A stretch of 5,068 bases of DNA from Burkholderiaceae bacterium (GTDB lineage: Bacteria > Pseudomonadota > Gammaproteobacteria > Burkholderiales > Burkholderiaceae). The notes beneath the pieces were generated by a model, which was not told the origin of the DNA, did not search any database, and saw only the letters and a program-made list of their open reading frames with translations. This document shows, in pieces, positions 1-5,068 of this stretch (positions are counted from its first letter, which is position 1; each line of letters opens with the position of its first letter). The stretch lies in contig CANHLB010000144.1 of assembly GCA_947461335.1 (NCBI GenBank), forward strand, positions 1-5,068, read 5' to 3'. Position numbers and translations under genes: made by a program.

Positions 1-242
1 ACCCCAAACTGGTGCCCGCTATAAGCGGTCGCAATGGGATTGGAGAATTTCTGAGAAGGTGTTTCTAAAGCGTTCCCTGCCAATACCGCTAACCAAGCAT
101 CTTCTGTGGGGAGACCTTTGTCATTGACTTGAATATTGATAAGTGAGGCTGCGGATGAGGAGAATGCTACCCAGTAAGGGTCTGGAATAGGGCTTGGATA
201 TAGATTTTCAATGGCGTCATCGCCGCTTAATATAAATGCCAT
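1..242 (-). CDS. selO: SelO family protein adenylyltransferase (YdiU), N-terminal part, cut by the left edge
   Basis: SelO proteins have a kinase-like fold that binds ATP upside down and transfers AMP, not phosphate, to Ser, Thr or Tyr of target proteins; in bacteria they are linked to redox and stress responses. Only 80 residues are visible, beginning M-A-F-I-L-S and ending at the left edge in A-T-A-Y-S-G-H-Q-F-G (residues 71-80). The YSGHQFG block is the hallmark early motif of this family (E. coli YdiU has it at a similar distance from the start), and the next two bases fit the expected Val. The ATP-binding and catalytic residues would lie outside the window. I chose the ATG at 240-242 because it gives a family-like N-terminus; a TTG 27 bases upstream in frame is possible but lacks a better ribosome site. 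No Shine-Dalgarno is visible. The gene diverges from the thioesterase gene across 55 bp. The family call is strong; cellular targets cannot be told from here. Confidence 0.93.
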   Translation of the reverse strand, partial: MAFILSGDDAIENLYPSPIPDPYWVAFSSSAASLINIQVNDKGLPTEDAWLAVLAGNALETPSQKFSNPIATAYSGHQFG

Positions 243-249
243 AAGAACT

Positions 250-255
250 ATTCTA
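250..255 (-). promoter_or_regulatory. Candidate -10 element for selO
   Basis: Read on the minus strand the hexamer is TAGAAT, matching TATAAT at 5 of 6 positions. Seven bases separate it from the selO ATG, so a transcript would begin at or within a base or two of the start codon. No good -35 is seen; the nearest TTG-type hexamer (TTGCAC, 275-280 reversed) would leave a 19-bp spacer. It was found by eye in an AT-rich gap, so it may be chance. Confidence 0.3.
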
Positions 256-262
256 GGTGTAT

Positions 263-291
263 TTACCAAATGGCGTGCAAGCCTCTAAAAT
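263..291 (+). promoter_or_regulatory. Candidate sigma-70-type promoter for the thioesterase gene
   Basis: A -35-like TTACCA (263-268, 4 of 6 matches to TTGACA), a 17-bp spacer and a -10-like TAAAAT (286-291, 5 of 6 matches to TATAAT) precede the gene. Six bases separate the -10 from the ATG at 298, so the predicted start of transcription falls on the A of the start codon. This is the only candidate promoter in the window with a correctly spaced -35. It sits in the 55-bp gap shared with divergent selO. Confidence 0.4.
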
Positions 292-297
292 CACATT

Positions 298-789
298 ATG
301 AACAAACAAGTACAGATCAATCCACAAACCCAGCTAGCCAATTTAGGGGAAGAATTAAACGTCCCCTTTTTGAAGCTTTTGGGCGTTCGCTGTCTTAGCG
401 CAGAAATGGGTAAAGGTGAAATTCTTCTTGCCTTAAAGCCGGAGCACACCAATACCTGGGCAGTTGCCCATGGTGGCGTTCTACTTACTTTAATGGATGT
501 GGCTATGGCAGTAGCTGCTCGATCGGGGGATCCTGGCGATCGAAGTGTTGTCACAATTGAATTAAAAAATAATTTTATGCAAGCTGCCAATGGAATATTG
601 CGAGTAAAGGCTGATACGGTTCGCAGCACTGCCACAATGGCATTTTGCGAAGCTAAACTTTATAATGACCAAGGCGAAGTATGCTGCATGGCGACTGGTA
701 CATTTAAGTACCTCAAGCGTTTAGCGACACGCGATGCTGATGGCGATCGCGTGGTTAATGAAGATCTTCGCAACGAGGCGAATGATTAA
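298..789 (+). CDS. PaaI family hotdog-fold thioesterase
   Basis: This is a 163-residue protein of the PaaI/YbgC-like acyl-CoA thioesterase superfamily, which hydrolyses (aryl)acyl-CoA thioesters in the cytoplasm as oligomers of hotdog domains. The family motif is clear: H58-G59-G60 followed by L-x-x-L-M-D67-V-A, where the HGG turn and the acidic Asp67 belong to the active site. The central strand V-V-T-I-E-L-K-N-N-F (84-93) corresponds to the usual T-V-E-L-x-x-x-F segment, and the C-terminal hotdog strands (101-138) end in A-T-G-T-F-K. About 25 charged residues follow from 139 (R-D-A-D-G-D-R and onward), a tail somewhat longer than the minimal domain. The ATG at 298 is the first in frame that gives a complete domain; it has no Shine-Dalgarno but a -10-like hexamer lies 6 bases upstream. 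The gene is probably monocistronic: it diverges from selO and converges on the NRDE gene with 4 bp between stops. Its CoA substrate cannot be deduced from the sequence or its neighbours. Confidence 0.9.
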   Translation: MNKQVQINPQTQLANLGEELNVPFLKLLGVRCLSAEMGKGEILLALKPEHTNTWAVAHGGVLLTLMDVAMAVAARSGDPGDRSVVTIELKNNFMQAANGILRVKADTVRSTATMAFCEAKLYNDQGEVCCMATGTFKYLKRLATRDADGDRVVNEDLRNEAND

Positions 790-793
790 AAAG

Positions 794-1651
794 TTAAACG
801 GAAAGATTTGAACCTGGGGCAGTAGTAAGCGCCCCGGTAACAACATCATGGCCAACAGTGCCAGTAGCATCAAAACGACGCTCCACCATTTCAAACTGAC
901 CATCTTTGCGAATTCTCAGAATGGTGCTTGAACGCGTTCCGTAAGAGGCGGTTTTAATAAAGGCGGGAGATAGGGCTTTTTCCCACTCGCGACTCACTCC
1001 AGTATTGGGTAGTTCGTGATCACTCGCATGATGAGTATCTGCCAATAATTTTAAGTATTGATCCGCGTTTTTCAATTGGCCACTATCCATCGCCAAAGTC
1101 TGTGCAAAGGCGGCTACACGGTGATTTACCTTGGGCCATGGTGTGTCTAACATAGCATTTGAAAGACCATAAACACCTGCATCTAGAGGTTGGTGCGGAA
1201 ACACCTTACGAGGGCGAATATTTTGGCCCATGATCATGCGATTGCTAACCCAATGCATTTCTGCATTTTCAGGATCACTTAGATCTGCCATGAGAAGATT
1301 AAATCCGTTATAACCCTGAAAACGTTTTGAATTCTCCTGAATAAAAGTTTTAGGAGCATCTTTACCGGCCAGATACATCATGGAGAGTTCGCCACGTGTT
1401 CGTGAATCAGGATTTTTTTCGCTAGGCGCTCTGACATTGGTAAGAGCTGCGAACTTACCAGTCTTTGTAAATCCTAACCATGTTCCAGGGCTACCTAATA
1501 CATCAGCACGATCTCTTCCCGCTAAAACATGAGGATGTTCGGGCCACCAAGAGATTCCTTCAGTGTTACGCTCGTAAAACTCATCGCGATTAGCTGCCAC
1601 TACCAATGGGTAGTCAGGATGAGAATTCCAAGCGAAGAGGATAAGGCACAT
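794..1651 (-). CDS. NRDE / TANGO2 family protein
   Basis: This 285-residue cytoplasmic-looking protein (no signal peptide or membrane segment) belongs to the NRDE-motif family related to animal TANGO2. It starts M-C-L-I-L-F-A-W and carries the name-giving A-N-R-D-E at 20-24, then G-T-W-L-G-F (56-61), A-A-L-T-N-V-R (68-74), Y-N-G-F-N-L-L (114-120), the G-L-S-N-A-M-L-D-T-P-W-P-K segment (162-174) and Y-G-T-R-S-S-T-I-L (237-245). These are conserved blocks along the whole family, so the protein is full length. Cys2 next to the initiator Met is a family feature reminiscent of N-terminal nucleophile hydrolases, but an enzymatic activity is not established to my knowledge. TANGO2 relatives have been linked to heme trafficking and to lipid or acyl-CoA handling. 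The start lies 8 bases after the ygfZ stop with no Shine-Dalgarno between, so it is probably translated by coupling from the ygfZ mRNA. The last 24 residues look poorly conserved. Confidence 0.9.
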   Translation of the reverse strand: MCLILFAWNSHPDYPLVVAANRDEFYERNTEGISWWPEHPHVLAGRDRADVLGSPGTWLGFTKTGKFAALTNVRAPSEKNPDSRTRGELSMMYLAGKDAPKTFIQENSKRFQGYNGFNLLMADLSDPENAEMHWVSNRMIMGQNIRPRKVFPHQPLDAGVYGLSNAMLDTPWPKVNHRVAAFAQTLAMDSGQLKNADQYLKLLADTHHASDHELPNTGVSREWEKALSPAFIKTASYGTRSSTILRIRKDGQFEMVERRFDATGTVGHDVVTGALTTAPGSNLSV

Positions 1652-1659
1652 AAAAGGGT

Positions 1660-2637
1660 TTAGATCTCAATCAGGGGATATGGCAATAGATCCATTTTTA
1701 ACACAGGTCCATCTATACTTCCAAGATGGATTTCCCCATTTTCGAGCGCCTCAAGTTTGCATTCCAATTGAAAGCCGATTCTATCGGGATCTTCAGCGCT
1801 AGGAGAGGATAAAACGACCATTCCAGCTGGTTGATTTGGGTCATTAGAATGAAAAAGCTCGGTTCCTGCAGCAATAGATTGGCTGTTCAGCGCATCTTTA
1901 TTGGTGTGGGCTAATTGCAGACGTCTTTTGATAACGCCTCGATATTGACTACGGGCAACGATTTCTTGCCCAGGATAGCAACCTTTTTTGAAATCGACCC
2001 CAGCAACCGATTCAAAGTTAATCATTTGAGGTACAAATTGTTCTTGCGTTGCAAGAACAATTCTAGGAATTGCACTGATGACTTCAAGATAGTCCCACTG
2101 AGTAGAGTCTTCGCTCAGATTTATTGTGTTACTGTCATTTTGCTGGGCAATTAATACGCGAGCATGTATTTGGTCTTTATACAGTACGTCTGGTAAACGT
2201 AATCCAACCTGATGGGATTCTAATTTCAAGTCAGTAAGGCCTAAATCTCTTCCGTAACGAGCAGATACATTCCATTCTGCTGAAGCATCGATGACTTTTA
2301 CTTTTGAGCGCAGTACAAACATTGATAAACGTTTAGCAGTACTAGCCGCTATGTCTTTGCTAATAAATAAGGCAAAGCGGTCGTCAGCATTTTCATTACT
2401 TGGAAACAGGGCGAGCCAAGCGCTTGCCAACAACCTTCCTTTTGGGCTGCAATACCCAACGAGCCTTACTGATTCATGCTTATAGGCAATTTGTGGTGAA
2501 AAAGTACGATTTAAGCCTAGAACAGAGTTACTTAGTTGATTTTGTAAAAAGCTGGCAGCATCTGCGCCTTCAACAAAGATTAAGCCCCACTGGGGCAAAG
2601 CGACTAGATTTGGGGAGTTTTGAGCTTGATTGATCAT
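1660..2637 (-). CDS. ygfZ: YgfZ, folate-binding protein for Fe-S cluster enzymes
   Basis: YgfZ proteins resemble the T-protein of the glycine cleavage system, bind tetrahydrofolate and help make or repair iron-sulfur clusters in enzymes such as MiaB. The 325-residue product (close to E. coli, about 326) begins with the typical L-V-A-L-P-Q-W-G-L-I-F-V-E-G-A-D-A segment (11-27) and S-P-K-G-R-L-L (64-70). It carries the diagnostic motif F-K-K-G-C-Y-P-G-Q-E-I-V-A-R at 216-229, with the functionally essential Cys at 220, preceded by F-V-P-Q-M-I-N-F-E (201-209). The C-terminal barrel follows from about 235. The ATG at 2635-2637 is the first that gives this N-terminus; an AAAAGGG just upstream is only a weak, closely spaced ribosome site. 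The gene leads a two-gene minus-strand unit with the NRDE gene and diverges from mltG with just 20 bp between start codons. A perfect 12-bp inverted repeat lies inside it at 2036-2062. Confidence 0.94.
   Translation of the reverse strand: MINQAQNSPNLVALPQWGLIFVEGADAASFLQNQLSNSVLGLNRTFSPQIAYKHESVRLVGYCSPKGRLLASAWLALFPSNENADDRFALFISKDIAASTAKRLSMFVLRSKVKVIDASAEWNVSARYGRDLGLTDLKLESHQVGLRLPDVLYKDQIHARVLIAQQNDSNTINLSEDSTQWDYLEVISAIPRIVLATQEQFVPQMINFESVAGVDFKKGCYPGQEIVARSQYRGVIKRRLQLAHTNKDALNSQSIAAGTELFHSNDPNQPAGMVVLSSPSAEDPDRIGFQLECKLEALENGEIHLGSIDGPVLKMDLLPYPLIEI
2036..2062. repeat. Perfect 12-bp inverted repeat with 3-nt loop inside ygfZ
   Basis: The left arm AATTGTTCTTGC (2036-2047) and right arm GCAAGAACAATT (2051-2062) are exact reverse complements separated by three bases. 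In the ygfZ mRNA this would form a 12-bp stem over codons 192-201 (R-I-V-L-A-T-Q-E-Q-F). No U-tract follows on either strand, so it does not look like an intrinsic terminator. The protein aligns here without a gap to my memory of E. coli YgfZ, so it is not an inserted element. Confidence 0.85.
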
Positions 2638-2645
2638 GACCCTTT

Positions 2646-2651
2646 TATCAT
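2646..2651 (+). promoter_or_regulatory. Candidate -10 element for the mltG-tmk-holB operon
   Basis: TATCAT matches TATAAT at 5 of 6 positions and ends 6 bases before the mltG ATG, the same spacing as at the thioesterase gene. No -35 lies at the ideal distance: TTGATT (2626-2631) leaves 14 bp and TTGAGC (2620-2625) leaves 20 bp. Those hexamers would sit within the first codons of ygfZ. An operon promoter must lie here or further inside ygfZ, because the intergenic gap is only 20 bp. Confidence 0.33.
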
Positions 2652-2652
2652 A
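2647..2652 (-). promoter_or_regulatory. Candidate -10 element for ygfZ
   Basis: On the minus strand the hexamer reads TATGAT, 5 of 6 matches to TATAAT, ending 9 bases before the ygfZ ATG. It overlaps the mltG candidate on the other strand by 5 bp. No convincing -35 is found 16-18 bp upstream, where the sequence is the T-run opposite the mltG lysine codons. An alternative TAGAAT lies further upstream on this strand, inside mltG, also without a clear -35. Confidence 0.28.
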
Positions 2653-2657
2653 GCCTG

Positions 2658-3725
2658 ATGAGCAAAAAAAAACAGGGAGGAGCTTATTCCAGCCTAAAAA
2701 ATTCTAAAGGACGAAATTTTAGGTCCTGGCTTTATGGATTTGTTGCCTTACTTAGCCTTTTATACGCGAGCATCTTTCTTTGGCCAGTTGTGCCATCTAA
2801 GCCCAATGTTGCAGATTCATCTGCCTATAAAGTCAAAATTGAGCCTCAATCAGGTGTAACTAGCATATCTGAGCAGTTGCGTTCTCAAGGCCTCTTGGTG
2901 AACGTCATTCCTTTTCAAATTAGTGCGAGAGCTTTATTTTTAGGATCCAAACTCAAACCAGGAACTTATCTTTTACCAACGGGTGCAAGCTTAGGAACAA
3001 TCCTCTTACAAATAGCGCGGGGAGATAGTGTACGAGAAAGTATTGCCATCATCCCAGGTATGACAATCTGGCAATTAAGAAGTTTAGTTGACTCTCATGC
3101 AGCTTTACTTCACACCACTAAAGGCATGAGCTCAAAAGAGCTATTGCAAAAACTCAATCTTTCGTACCCATCACTAGAAGGTATTTTTCTGCCGGATACT
3201 TATATTTTTGATCCCGGTGAGTCTGATATCAACATCTACCGTAGGGCATCTCAAGCAATGAATAAACAGCTCTCTCATACATGGTCACAAAAAGCATCGG
3301 CTTCACCGCTCAAGAGCCCCTATGAACTTCTCATACTATCTTCCATTGTAGAGAAGGAAACTGGTCGCTCAAGTGATCGAGAATTGGTTGCCGCAGTCTT
3401 TTCCAATCGGCTAAATAAAGGGATGCTGCTGCAGACTGATCCAACGATAATCTATGGAATTGGGCCAAAATTTACTGGTAATTTACGTAAAGCAGACCTA
3501 CGTAAAGACAATCCCTACAATACCTATATGCACAAAGGTTTACCCCCAACGCCCATCTCCATGCCAAGCAAGGAGTCCATTAATGCTTCCATTCATCCGG
3601 CAGCGAGTAATGCCTTATATTTTGTAGCTAGGGGCGATGGAACTAGCCAATTTTCTCAAAGCCTGAACGAACATGAGATTGCAGTAGATAAATACCAACG
3701 GAAGCTAAACCGCGCTTCTCAATAA
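2658..3725 (+). CDS. mltG: Endolytic murein transglycosylase MltG (YceG-like)
   Basis: MltG is an inner-membrane lytic transglycosylase that cuts nascent, uncrosslinked glycan strands and is thought to set their length. The 355-residue protein has a short basic cytoplasmic N-terminus (K3-K4-K5, K14, K18, R20), one membrane segment at about 25-45 (L-Y-G-F-V-A-L-L-S-L-L-Y and onward), a LysM-like region at about 57-125 including L-K-P-G-T-Y (99-104), then the YceG catalytic domain. The catalytic motif is S-S-I-V-E-K-E-T (228-235); Glu234 corresponds, by remembered alignment, to the catalytic Glu218 of E. coli. L-Q-T-D-P-T-I-I-Y-G (258-267), P-Y-N-T-Y (286-290) and G-L-P-P-T-P-I (294-300) are also typical. 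The start is secure: an in-frame TGA sits at 2637-2639 and this is the only ATG before the membrane segment. It has no Shine-Dalgarno upstream. It is first in an operon with tmk, 15 bases downstream. Confidence 0.95.
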   Translation: MSKKKQGGAYSSLKNSKGRNFRSWLYGFVALLSLLYASIFLWPVVPSKPNVADSSAYKVKIEPQSGVTSISEQLRSQGLLVNVIPFQISARALFLGSKLKPGTYLLPTGASLGTILLQIARGDSVRESIAIIPGMTIWQLRSLVDSHAALLHTTKGMSSKELLQKLNLSYPSLEGIFLPDTYIFDPGESDINIYRRASQAMNKQLSHTWSQKASASPLKSPYELLILSSIVEKETGRSSDRELVAAVFSNRLNKGMLLQTDPTIIYGIGPKFTGNLRKADLRKDNPYNTYMHKGLPPTPISMPSKESINASIHPAASNALYFVARGDGTSQFSQSLNEHEIAVDKYQRKLNRASQ

Positions 3726-3740
3726 CTAGATTTAATCAAT

Positions 3741-4379
3741 ATGACATCAATGTATCCAGGATATTTCATTAGCTTTGAGGGCATCGACGGTGCTGGCAAG
3801 AGCACCCATATCGAGTCATTTCAAAAATTGATGCAAGAACGCTATCCCCAACGTGAAGTGGTAATGACGCGCGAGCCTGGTGGAACTTCACTAGGCGAGC
3901 GGCTTAGGACATTATTGCTGGATGCTCCTATGAATCTAGAAACAGAGGCCTTATTAATGTTTGCAGCGCGTCGTGAGCATATCGCCCAAGTAATAGAGCC
4001 AGCCTTGAGTGCTGGAAAAATAGTGATTTCTGATCGCTTTACCGATGCAAGCTTTGCCTATCAAGGGGGAGGGCGGGGCTTAAGTCTCAAAAAGTTAAAT
4101 GAGTTGGAGCACTGGGTACAAGGGCGCCCTAATGGAGTTTTGCTTCAACCTAATTTGACAATTCTTTTTGATCTGCCTGGTGAGATTGCAGAAGCCCGTA
4201 GATCTAAAGTACGAGCTCCTGATAAGTTTGAAAAAATGGATTTGAATTTTTTTGAAAAGGTTCGGCAAGAGTATTTGCGTCGTGCCAAAGAAGATCCCAA
4301 GCGTTTTTACTTGGTAGACGCAACTAAAACTCCTGACCTTATTTGGAGCGATTTAAAAAAACTGGAAATTATCATCTAA
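3741..4379 (+). CDS. tmk: Thymidylate kinase (dTMP kinase)
   Basis: This cytoplasmic enzyme phosphorylates dTMP to dTDP with ATP, the step shared by de novo and salvage routes to dTTP. The 212-residue length is normal. The P-loop is G14-I-D-G-A-G-K20-S-T22; it has Gly where type I enzymes carry Arg, and basic residues sit in the lid instead (R153, R154, K156, R158), making it a bacterial type II enzyme. Further motifs are T-R-E-P-G-G-T (43-49), D98-R99-F100 for dTMP binding and A-Y-Q-G-G-G-R-G (106-113). The first ATG is used here; a second in-frame ATG at codon 4 (3750) is nearly as plausible, as neither has a Shine-Dalgarno. The gene lies 15 bases after mltG and its TAA stop abuts the holB ATG, so all three are surely cotranscribed, an arrangement widespread in proteobacteria. 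Confidence 0.96.
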   Translation: MTSMYPGYFISFEGIDGAGKSTHIESFQKLMQERYPQREVVMTREPGGTSLGERLRTLLLDAPMNLETEALLMFAARREHIAQVIEPALSAGKIVISDRFTDASFAYQGGGRGLSLKKLNELEHWVQGRPNGVLLQPNLTILFDLPGEIAEARRSKVRAPDKFEKMDLNFFEKVRQEYLRRAKEDPKRFYLVDATKTPDLIWSDLKKLEIII

Positions 4380-5068
4380 ATGAGTGATTTGATGCTCGCG
4401 GCACCGCCAAGAGAGCTAGCCCCATGGTTACAGCCTCTATGGGATGGTCTAGATTTTGCAAATTTCCCTAATGCGATCTTGCTCCATGGTCAATCTGGAA
4501 TTGGTAAGTTTGCATTTTCTTTAGAGCTCTCTAGGGCTCTTTTGTGCGAGTGCGCTCAAACGACTTACCGGCCATGCCGGCAATGTGAAGCTTGTCATTG
4601 GTTTGATACTGGGAATCATCCTGACTTTATTGCTCTAGTACCTGAGACTCATCGCAAACTGTTGCCACAGGCTGACTATGAAAGCGATGACTCTCCCAAA
4701 AAAGTGAAGCCTACACGGGAAGATTCTGACACTGAAGCAAGTGATAAAAAAGAAAAGAAAAATATCTCTATTGAAGAAACTCGGAGTGCGATTGAGAGTC
4801 TAACGATTGGGTCTCATAGAGGCGGCAATCGTGTAATTCTGATTTATCCTCTGGAGTTACTTCGCCCTGATGCTGCAAATACCTTGCTCAAATCACTGGA
4901 AGAGCCACCGGCAAATACTATTTTTATACTGCTTGCCGATCGCGTTGATCGTGTCTTACCAACTATTCGTTCCCGTTGCAGATTATTGACTGCCCCACGT
5001 CCAGATCGCTCGCAAGGTTTAGCATGGTTACAGACTCAACTGAGCAAAATCAGTGGTCTCAAAGTCAG
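4380..5068 (+). CDS. holB: DNA polymerase III delta-prime subunit, N-terminal 229 residues, cut by the right edge
   Basis: Delta-prime is part of the clamp-loader complex that places the beta clamp on DNA. The visible part contains the AAA+ core: a degenerate Walker A, G37-Q-S-G-I-G-K43-F44, which keeps Lys but lacks the following Ser/Thr, as expected for a subunit that does not hydrolyse ATP. A zinc module follows with C56 (or C58), C66, C69 and C72, then G-N-H-P-D-F. N-T-L-L-K-S-L-E-E-P-P (167-177) and the S-R-C motif (198-200) of clamp-loader subunits come next. Between about 92 and 128 lies a Lys/Asp/Glu/Ser-rich low-complexity stretch that E. coli HolB lacks; I recall similar inserts in Burkholderiales. 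The third domain lies beyond the window. Translation starts at the ATG immediately after the tmk stop, with no Shine-Dalgarno, implying coupling to tmk; codon 5 (4392) is an alternative ATG. Confidence 0.95.
   Translation, partial: MSDLMLAAPPRELAPWLQPLWDGLDFANFPNAILLHGQSGIGKFAFSLELSRALLCECAQTTYRPCRQCEACHWFDTGNHPDFIALVPETHRKLLPQADYESDDSPKKVKPTREDSDTEASDKKEKKNISIEETRSAIESLTIGSHRGGNRVILIYPLELLRPDAANTLLKSLEEPPANTIFILLADRVDRVLPTIRSRCRLLTAPRPDRSQGLAWLQTQLSKISGLKV

Noticed and set aside
291..635. A 114-codon open frame on the minus strand opposite the thioesterase gene
   Set aside because: It lies within a clear thioesterase gene, shows no recognisable domain and reads as a typical antisense shadow.
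743..750. GCGATCGC octamer resembling the cyanobacterial HIP1 repeat
   Set aside because: It is a single copy within a coding sequence and every gene here is of proteobacterial type, so it is chance.
814..837. GGGGC/GCCCC hairpin as an intrinsic terminator
   Set aside because: It is inside the NRDE coding sequence, has a 10-nt loop and no T-run directly after it in either direction.
1915..2633. Several plus-strand open frames of 64-79 codons (1915-2154, 2291-2485, 2400-2633) and a minus-strand one at 721-903
   Set aside because: They overlap well-recognised ygfZ, NRDE or thioesterase coding sequence in other frames and show no family motif or ribosome site.
2674..2682. AGGGAGGAG as the ribosome site for a later mltG start
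   Set aside because: No in-frame ATG, GTG or TTG follows at a workable distance, and the upstream ATG at 2658 gives the full basic N-terminus before the membrane segment.
3042..3075. ATTGCCA ... TGGCAAT inverted repeat in mltG
   Set aside because: Seven-base arms with a 20-base loop are expected several times by chance in 5 kb.
3484..3509. Short direct repeat (TTACGTAAAG / CTACGTAAAG) in mltG
   Set aside because: It results from the repeated L-R-K codons in L-R-K-A-D-L-R-K-D, part of a conserved segment of the YceG domain.
4568..4580. CCGGC-CAT-GCCGG mini-hairpin in the holB zinc-module codons
   Set aside because: It has only five base pairs, is explained by Arg-Pro-Cys-Arg codons and shows no terminator or repeat context.

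Overview
This window is an ordinary, tightly packed stretch of chromosome from a proteobacterium, most likely a Burkholderiales member of the Polynucleobacter type. The evidence for this is the mltG-tmk-holB order, a ygfZ gene divergent from mltG and followed by an NRDE-family gene, a delta-prime subunit with a charged insertion of the kind I recall from Burkholderiales, and moderately AT-rich codon use. The lineage is inferred from remembered protein similarity and has not been searched.

Layout, left to right. The N-terminal 80 residues of SelO (protein AMPylase) lie on the minus strand at 1-242 and run off the left edge. A 55-bp divergent gap separates it from a PaaI-type hotdog thioesterase on the plus strand (298-789). 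That gene converges, with only 4 bp between stops, on a minus-strand pair: ygfZ (1660-2637) followed after 8 bp by an NRDE/TANGO2-family gene (794-1651). Only 20 bp separates the start of ygfZ from the divergent plus-strand operon mltG (2658-3725), tmk (3741-4379) and holB (4380 to the right edge, incomplete). There is no gene-free stretch longer than 55 bp. I see no RNA gene, mobile element, CRISPR array, attachment site or phage gene.

The genes cover several jobs. MltG cuts nascent peptidoglycan and so sets glycan strand length. Tmk makes dTDP for DNA synthesis. HolB is the delta-prime subunit of the clamp loader. YgfZ supports iron-sulfur enzymes, and its operon partner belongs to a family linked to heme trafficking, so that operon may concern iron cofactors. 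SelO is a redox-linked protein AMPylase, and the thioesterase substrate is unknown.

I did not find a new multi-gene system. The points most worth a second look are small: a perfect 12-bp inverted repeat with a 3-nt loop inside ygfZ; start codons that nearly all lack a Shine-Dalgarno sequence; and -10-like hexamers 6 to 9 nt upstream of all four divergent start codons, which would give leaderless or nearly leaderless mRNAs. At ygfZ/mltG the two opposing hexamers overlap by 5 bp.
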